The notes under the pieces are model-generated. The model was not told the origin of the DNA. It ran no database searches and worked only from the letters and a program-made list of their open reading frames with translations. Shown here piece after piece: positions 13,832 to 17,520 of a DNA stretch of 17,520 bases (within the stretch, counting starts at the first letter, position 1; each line of letters begins with the position of its first letter). Origin of the DNA: SM23-28-2 sp964512285 (GTDB lineage Bacteria; Chloroflexota; Dehalococcoidia; SM23-28-2); assembly GCA_964512285.1 (NCBI GenBank), contig CAZEJO010000038.1, positions 1 through 17,520 of the forward strand, written 5' to 3'. The position numbers were made by a program, and so were the translations under genes.

Positions 13832-15025
13832 ATGCTGGCCCTGGAGGGAATCCGCGTTCTCGACCTGTCGCGCCTGGCTCCCGGCCCCTACTGCTCGATG
13901 CTCCTGGCTGACCTGGGGGCGGACGTGCTGCTGGTCGAGGCGCCGGTGGACACTGGCGGCGCGCCTGGTCAGGCCGCTCGCCGCCTGCTGGACCGCGACA
14001 TCAGCGAGCGCGCGATGGTCTTCGATGCGCTCAGCCGTAACAAGCGCAGCATCGCCCTCAATCTCAAGGATGAGGCCGCTCGCCAGGTGTTCCACAAGCT
14101 GGTCGAGAGGGCCGATGTGGTGCTGGAGGGCTTCCGTCCCGGTGTGGTGAAGCGCTTGGGGGCCGACTACGACACGTTGAGCCGGATCAACCCTCGCATC
14201 GTTTATTGCTCCCTTTCGGGCTATGGGCAGAGCGGCCCCTACGCCGGTCTGGTGGGCCACGACATCAACTACATCTCCATCGGCGGTGCTCTGGGGATGA
14301 TCGGCTGGCCGGGCACGCCGCCGGCCATCCCCATGAATATAATCGCCGACTTCGCTGGCGGCGGCCTGTACTCGGCCTTCGCCATTCTGGCGGCCGTCAT
14401 CGCCCGCGAGCGGACGGGTCGGGGTCAGTACGTCGACATGGCCATGACCGACGGCGTTCTCTCCCTCCTGGCCCTTGTGGCTAGCCAGTACTTTGGCTCG
14501 GGCATCGCTCCCCGGCCCGGCCAAAGCTTCCTCAATGGCGGCGTCCCCTTCTACTGCGTCTACGAGACCAAGGATGGCCAGTGGCTGAGCATCGGCTGCC
14601 TGGAGCCCGCGTTCTGGGAGGCGCTCTGTCGCGCCCTGGGCCGTGAGGACTTCATTCCCTATCAGATGAACGCCGACAAGCACCCCGAGATGTTTGACTA
14701 CTTTCGCCAGGAGTTCAAGACCAAGACGCGCGACGAATGGTTCGAGTACCTGCGCCAATTCGACATCTGCGTGGGGCCGGTCTACAGCCTGGAGGAGGTG
14801 TTCAATGACCCTCATGTGCGGGCGCGGGGCATGGTGGTGGAGTTGGAGCATCCGACGGTGGGCAAGGTGCGGCAGGTGGGGGTGGGGGCCAAGCTGTCGG
14901 AGACGCCGGGATCGGTGCGCAGCCTAGCTCCTCGGCGTGGCCAGCACACGGAAGAGGTGCTTCTTGACCTGGGCTACAGCCGTCGGCAGATAGAGGAGCT
15001 AAGGGCGCGCCAGGCGACTAGCTAG
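13832..15025 (+). CDS. CaiB/BaiF family, alpha-methylacyl-CoA racemase-like
   Basis: This 397-residue class III CoA-transferase family protein handles acyl-CoA thioesters in the cytoplasm. The N-terminal Rossmann-like part reads GIRVLDLSRLAPGPYCSMLLADLGADVLLVE in pieces (6-36). Residues matching the catalytic triad known from M. tuberculosis MCR are present: His143 in GHDINY, Asp173 in IADFAGG and Glu258 in LEPAF. This favours a racemase/epimerase of 2-methylacyl-CoAs (branched-chain or sterol side-chain degradation) over CoA transfer, where the Asp after the NY-type motif acts alone; the exact substrate is unknown. The ATG at 13832 is chosen because AGGGAGG lies 8 nt upstream; a GTG at 13823 overlaps that site. 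It is a single gene with its own promoter, convergent with the Yip1 gene. Confidence 0.92.
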   Translation: MLALEGIRVLDLSRLAPGPYCSMLLADLGADVLLVEAPVDTGGAPGQAARRLLDRDISERAMVFDALSRNKRSIALNLKDEAARQVFHKLVERADVVLEGFRPGVVKRLGADYDTLSRINPRIVYCSLSGYGQSGPYAGLVGHDINYISIGGALGMIGWPGTPPAIPMNIIADFAGGGLYSAFAILAAVIARERTGRGQYVDMAMTDGVLSLLALVASQYFGSGIAPRPGQSFLNGGVPFYCVYETKDGQWLSIGCLEPAFWEALCRALGREDFIPYQMNADKHPEMFDYFRQEFKTKTRDEWFEYLRQFDICVGPVYSLEEVFNDPHVRARGMVVELEHPTVGKVRQVGVGAKLSETPGSVRSLAPRRGQHTEEVLLDLGYSRRQIEELRARQATS

Positions 15026-15039
15026 GCTCGCCTGGCGCG
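15006..15039. terminator. Hairpin spanning the CaiB stop codon
   Basis: A perfect 12-bp inverted repeat, CGCGCCAGGCGA / TCGCCTGGCGCG, has a 10-nt loop containing the TAG stop (15023-15025). There is no T-run after it on either strand, so it is terminator-like only. It sits between convergent genes and could stop both transcripts or protect the 3' ends. Confidence 0.45.
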
Positions 15040-15080
15040 GTACTATCTTGCTTCTGCTGCTGGTCGCTTTGACCTGAGGC

Positions 15081-15704
15081 CTAGGTCTCGAGGGGAACGA
15101 AGAATATGCCTGGCGATATTCCGCCTATCTCGTAGATCTGGGCGACATTACCTAGGAGCCCCAAGACGATCGCGAACACAAGGAAACCGGCCAGATTGGC
15201 TACAATCACCTGCTGTGGCTCAGCGTCAGTGGTGGCCTGTATGGCCGCGTTGCTCAGCAGGAGGGTTGCGCCTAGGGCGATGACGGCGAAGGGCACGGCC
15301 AGTATGTCTATGACCATCAGGATGGTGATGACCATTGGGGCAAAGGCCAAGCCCATGGCGCGCATCATCCGGTTGAGGTCAGCTCCTGCCCCAAAGATGC
15401 GGGATAGCAGCATGGCGGCGATGTAGACCCAGGCAAGCCAGAGGGCGGCTTGGAGAATGCCACCCAGGATAAGGGTCTTGAAGAGAGCCTCACCGATCTT
15501 CTCTGAGCCCCCGTGGAAGTCCAGGGTGACCCACCACAGCCAGGAGCCAAGGCCTGCGGCGAAGCTGGCGACCACCATCACTGCGAGGGCTGGCACCGTG
15601 GCGGTGGCTTCATCCTTCACGTCGTCGAAGACCGTGAGGTCGAGTCTGGCCAATCGCATCAACCAGCTGCCTACATTCTGGAAGCCGGCGCTTTCAAACC
15701 CCAT
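15081..15704 (-). CDS. Yip1-family membrane protein
   Basis: This 207-residue protein has five predicted transmembrane helices (about 37-57, 79-101, 116-136, 137-152 and 168-190). A soluble N-terminus reads SWLMRLARLDLTVFDDVKDE. The central LNRMMRAMGLAFAPMVITIL (109-128) is typical of bacterial Yip1-domain proteins, whose function is unknown. The ATG at 15704 is fixed by AAGGAGG 7 nt upstream. It has its own near-consensus promoter about 90 nt upstream and converges on the CaiB/BaiF gene, so it is probably monocistronic. Confidence 0.85.
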   Translation of the reverse strand: MGFESAGFQNVGSWLMRLARLDLTVFDDVKDEATATVPALAVMVVASFAAGLGSWLWWVTLDFHGGSEKIGEALFKTLILGGILQAALWLAWVYIAAMLLSRIFGAGADLNRMMRAMGLAFAPMVITILMVIDILAVPFAVIALGATLLLSNAAIQATTDAEPQQVIVANLAGFLVFAIVLGLLGNVAQIYEIGGISPGIFFVPLET

Positions 15705-15796
15705 CTTCTTCCCTCCTTACAGGAAGGGTACACTGAGCGAACTTTCGGGCAAGTAGTCCTCGCTCTGTCACCCTTGTTCAGCTACGGGTCTCTGAA

Positions 15797-15825
15797 TTTA
15801 TAAAGCATTATCACCTTCATGTCTA
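15797..15825 (-). promoter_or_regulatory. Promoter of Yip1-family gene
   Basis: On the minus strand TAGACA (15825-15820) and TATAAA (15802-15797) are separated by 17 nt, each 5 of 6 to consensus. Transcription would start near 15790, giving an 86-nt leader before the ATG at 15704. The remaining gap to rsmG (15826-15918) shows no gene and no clear terminator. Confidence 0.7.
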
Positions 15826-15918
15826 GCGGTTTTTCGGCCTCAGTTGCCCCATTTCCGTCAAAATTCGCCGCTGATGGAACTGGATGAACGTCTGTAGGCG
15901 CTTGGCAGAAGCGATTTG

Positions 15919-16653
15919 CTAGCGCAGCGGGCGCTTGGTGGGGATGCCGGGGCGGCGGGGGTAGGCAACCGGTGTGGGTGCCAGCTTTTCCACTAGCACA
16001 AGCGTCAGGGGTAGGGCAGGGGAGGGGAGCGGCTCGGCTGAGACGATGCGTCCCCCGCAGAGTGCTAGGGCGCGACCGGCCTCGGCTATCTCTTGGGGGG
16101 CGCGACTTCCCTTGGGGGCTGCGAGGGAGCCACTCACTCTGAGAAAGGGCAGCGCCAGCTCGATGAGGACGGCGAGGGGAGCCACTGCTCGCGCCAACAC
16201 CAAGTCGTAACCCTCCCGATGCACAGGCTCGTGGGCCACGGCCTCGGCTCGTCCGGCGATCACCGTCACGTCCTCCAGGCTCAGTCGGGCCAGCAGGCGT
16301 TCCAGGAAGGCGGTCTTCTTGCGAGTGGCTTCCAGGATGGTCAGTTGCAGGGCAGGGTGGACGATCCGCATGGGTAGGCCGGGGAAGCCAGCACCGGCGC
16401 CCAGGTCGAGGACCCTTGCTCCTTCGTCAGGCTTGAGCACTCCTGCTCGATACAGGGCGGCAGCCACGGCGAGCGATTCGCCGAAGTGGCGCCTCTGTAC
16501 CTCCTGGTAGTCGGTGATGCTGGTCAGGCTGACATGCCGATTGGCCGCGATGAGCTGGTGGTAGTACTCCTCGAACTGTTGTAGTTGCTGGGCGCTTAGG
16601 GGAAGGCCGAGGCGTTCGGCAGTGTGGGCCAGAACCTCCATGGGCTGGATCAC
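15919..16653 (-). CDS. rsmG: 16S rRNA (guanine527-N7)-methyltransferase
   Basis: This 244-residue SAM-dependent enzyme methylates G527 of 16S rRNA, the modification whose loss gives low-level streptomycin resistance. Evidence: the helical N-terminus with LSAQQLQQFEEYYHQLIAAN (19-38), then RHFGESLAV, then the SAM-binding VLDLGAGAGFPGLP (81-94). LEATRKKTAFLERL (107-120), GRAEA and LARAVAPLAVLIELALP follow, and the typical basic end is RRPGIPTKRPLR. The frame starts at GTG (16653), preceded by AAAGG; an ATG at 16641 would shorten it by four residues. It is transcribed alone, divergent from the CAP-domain gene. Confidence 0.96.
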   Translation of the reverse strand: MIQPMEVLAHTAERLGLPLSAQQLQQFEEYYHQLIAANRHVSLTSITDYQEVQRRHFGESLAVAAALYRAGVLKPDEGARVLDLGAGAGFPGLPMRIVHPALQLTILEATRKKTAFLERLLARLSLEDVTVIAGRAEAVAHEPVHREGYDLVLARAVAPLAVLIELALPFLRVSGSLAAPKGSRAPQEIAEAGRALALCGGRIVSAEPLPSPALPLTLVLVEKLAPTPVAYPRRPGIPTKRPLR

Positions 16654-16731
16654 TGCCTTTGTTCTATTTGGGAGTAGCTAGGGTGTAACGGCGAAGGAGA
16701 CATAAACGTCTTTATTATGGAAAGCACAGGA

Positions 16732-16765
16732 CGGGGAGTGCCGGCCTGGATCAACCAACTCCCCG
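16732..16765 (-). other. Hairpin in rsmG leader
   Basis: CGGGGAGT and ACTCCCCG form an 8-bp stem around an 18-nt loop that can pair further (TGG/CCA with an asymmetric bulge GGCCGGC). It lies in the 150-nt region upstream of rsmG, downstream of the likely rsmG promoter. No T-run follows, so it is not an intrinsic terminator; the role is unknown. Confidence 0.45.
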
Positions 16766-16809
16766 CCCCGAGCACGTAGGACCCAGCTATCAGGCCCTAA
16801 CGCTGATTT

Positions 16810-16818
16810 ATTATACCA
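16810..16818 (-). promoter_or_regulatory. Extended -10 promoter candidate for rsmG
   Basis: On the minus strand TGG-TATAAT (16818-16810) matches an extended -10 element exactly. No good -35 lies 16-18 nt upstream, but extended -10 promoters can work without one. Transcription would start near 16803, giving a leader of about 150 nt. No convincing plus-strand promoter for the CAP-domain gene was found in 16654-16834. Confidence 0.5.
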
Positions 16819-16852
16819 CGGCTGTCAACGTGTTATGACAAATTCTTCCAGT

Positions 16853-17520
16853 ATGAGAGTTCTATCATGGCGGCCCTTCACCCTGGGGCTGCTCCTTGTG
16901 ACAGCCCTATTTCTGTCACTAGCTGTCTCTCCTGCAGGAATAGCCGCTCCACAGATAGGGCAGGACGAGCAGGCGCTGCTGGATTTGATTAACGCTCATC
17001 GGGTGGAGCATGGTTTAGGGACTCTGAGTTTTTCCGCAACTTTAACCGATGCCGGTCAGTGGATGAGCCAAGACATGGCCGAAAAGGACTACTTCGACCA
17101 TACTGACTCTCTGGGGCGAAACCCGTTCGAGCGGATGGAATACTTCGGCTATGACTACAACGCCTGGAAGGGCGAGAACCTGGCAGCAGGCAGTGATACC
17201 CCTCAGATGACGTTCCAGCTCTGGCGCGATTCGCCTGGTCACAACGAGAATATGCTCAAGCCTGAGTTCGTGGTGGTTGGCTTGGCCAAGGCCTACGGCT
17301 CTAACTCGACGTACGGCTGGTACTGGTCTGCCGAGTTCGGTGGATATGACGACGGGGGCAGTGCGCCGCCGGCGCCAGAGCCAACGCCGACACTGACGCC
17401 TACACCTACGCCTACGCTTACACCTACGCCTACGCCTACGCCTACGCCTACGCCTACGCCTACGCCTACGCCTACGCCGACGCCTACACCTACGCCGACA
17501 CCTGTGCCCACGCCTATACC
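16853..17520 (+). CDS. Secreted CAP/SCP-domain protein, 3' end outside window
   Basis: At least 222 residues are encoded before the window ends. A signal peptide (MRVLSWRPF, hydrophobic core about 10-27, likely cleavage after PAGIAA near residue 32) precedes a CAP (SCP/PR-1-like) domain (about 36-165). Conserved residues are visible: FDHTDSLGR (81-89, His83), GENLA (107-111, Glu108), WRDSPGHNENML (124-135, His130), and the final YWSAEFGG. His83, Glu108 and His130 fit the metal-binding cavity of the family. A Thr-Pro tail begins near residue 177. Function in bacteria is uncertain. The start is ATG 16853, but an in-frame ATG at 16835 adds six residues; neither has a clear ribosome-binding site. 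Confidence 0.9.
   Translation, partial: MRVLSWRPFTLGLLLVTALFLSLAVSPAGIAAPQIGQDEQALLDLINAHRVEHGLGTLSFSATLTDAGQWMSQDMAEKDYFDHTDSLGRNPFERMEYFGYDYNAWKGENLAAGSDTPQMTFQLWRDSPGHNENMLKPEFVVVGLAKAYGSNSTYGWYWSAEFGGYDDGGSAPPAPEPTPTLTPTPTPTLTPTPTPTPTPTPTPTPTPTPTPTPTPTPVPTPI
17381..17520 (+). repeat. 6-nt coding tandem repeat, Thr-Pro tail
   Basis: From about 17381 to the end the sequence is an almost perfect hexamer array (CCTACG), coding alternating Pro-Thr with occasional Leu, Val or Ile. It continues past the window. The array stays in frame, and its reverse strand reads Gly-Val repeats, an artefact. Confidence 0.93.

Noticed and set aside
13808..14851. 347-codon minus-strand frame opposite the CaiB/BaiF gene
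   Set aside because: It is antisense to a gene with an intact catalytic set and a good ribosome-binding site; it carries no motif.
16823..16828. TTGACA on the minus strand as -35 of the rsmG promoter
   Set aside because: It is only 7 nt from the TATAAT; a -35 needs about 16-18 nt, so only the extended -10 was called.
17293..17511. Minus-strand Gly-Val repeat protein
   Set aside because: It is the reverse reading of the Thr-Pro hexamer array of the CAP-domain gene.

Overview
The window is 17.5 kb of GC-rich (about 60 % or more by eye) bacterial chromosome, densely packed with ordinary single-copy housekeeping genes and a few secreted or membrane proteins. I see no phage, transposon, rRNA or CRISPR content. 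The best guess for the host is Chloroflexota, possibly a Dehalococcoidia-like lineage. Reasons: secreted proteins with long Thr-Pro tails, a T-box leader outside Firmicutes, a coiled-coil gene directly after coaD, frequent GTG/TTG starts, and a CaiB/racemase-type gene. No phylogenetic marker was compared, so this is inference.

Left arm, minus strand (about 4140 to 1): a near-consensus sigma70-type promoter (TTTACA-17-TATAAT) drives greA, lysS, a Nudix hydrolase gene and serS, with 3-nt to 1-nt junctions in the last two joints. The GreA protein lacks both acidic tip residues needed for transcript cleavage. A 37-codon GTG ORF overlaps the serS stop and is doubtful.

Middle, plus strand (4227 to 9661): a membrane-anchored HtrA-type serine protease; a membrane-anchored glycosyl-hydrolase-18-like protein with a degenerate active site and a 20-unit TPE[V/E] tail; rsmD; coaD; a coiled-coil protein; and a four-helix membrane protein. 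Spacing suggests one operon or two overlapping ones.

Right-middle, minus strand (12946 to 9688): a complete leucine-type T-box riboswitch (specifier CUC, T-box AGGGTGGTAACGCGG, intrinsic terminator) precedes an MgtC/SapB-family membrane protein gene whose end overlaps leuS by 11 nt. Both genes should therefore respond to uncharged tRNA-Leu. Putting an MgtC protein under tRNA-charging control is the most striking regulatory arrangement in the window.

Right arm: a stand-alone cyclic-nucleotide-binding domain protein (+) with its own promoter and terminator; tRNA-Ala(GGC) (-); an alpha-methylacyl-CoA racemase-like CaiB/BaiF protein (+) whose promoter is back to back with the tRNA promoter; a Yip1-family membrane protein (-); rsmG (-) with a structured leader; and a secreted CAP/SCP-domain protein (+) with a Thr-Pro tail that runs off the window end.

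The main themes are translation (three aminoacyl-tRNA synthetases, tRNA-Ala, two 16S rRNA methyltransferases), transcription elongation (GreA), CoA synthesis (CoaD) and cell-surface proteins. The two items I would follow up first are the T-box/mgtC/leuS operon and the cleavage-deficient-looking GreA heading the synthetase operon.
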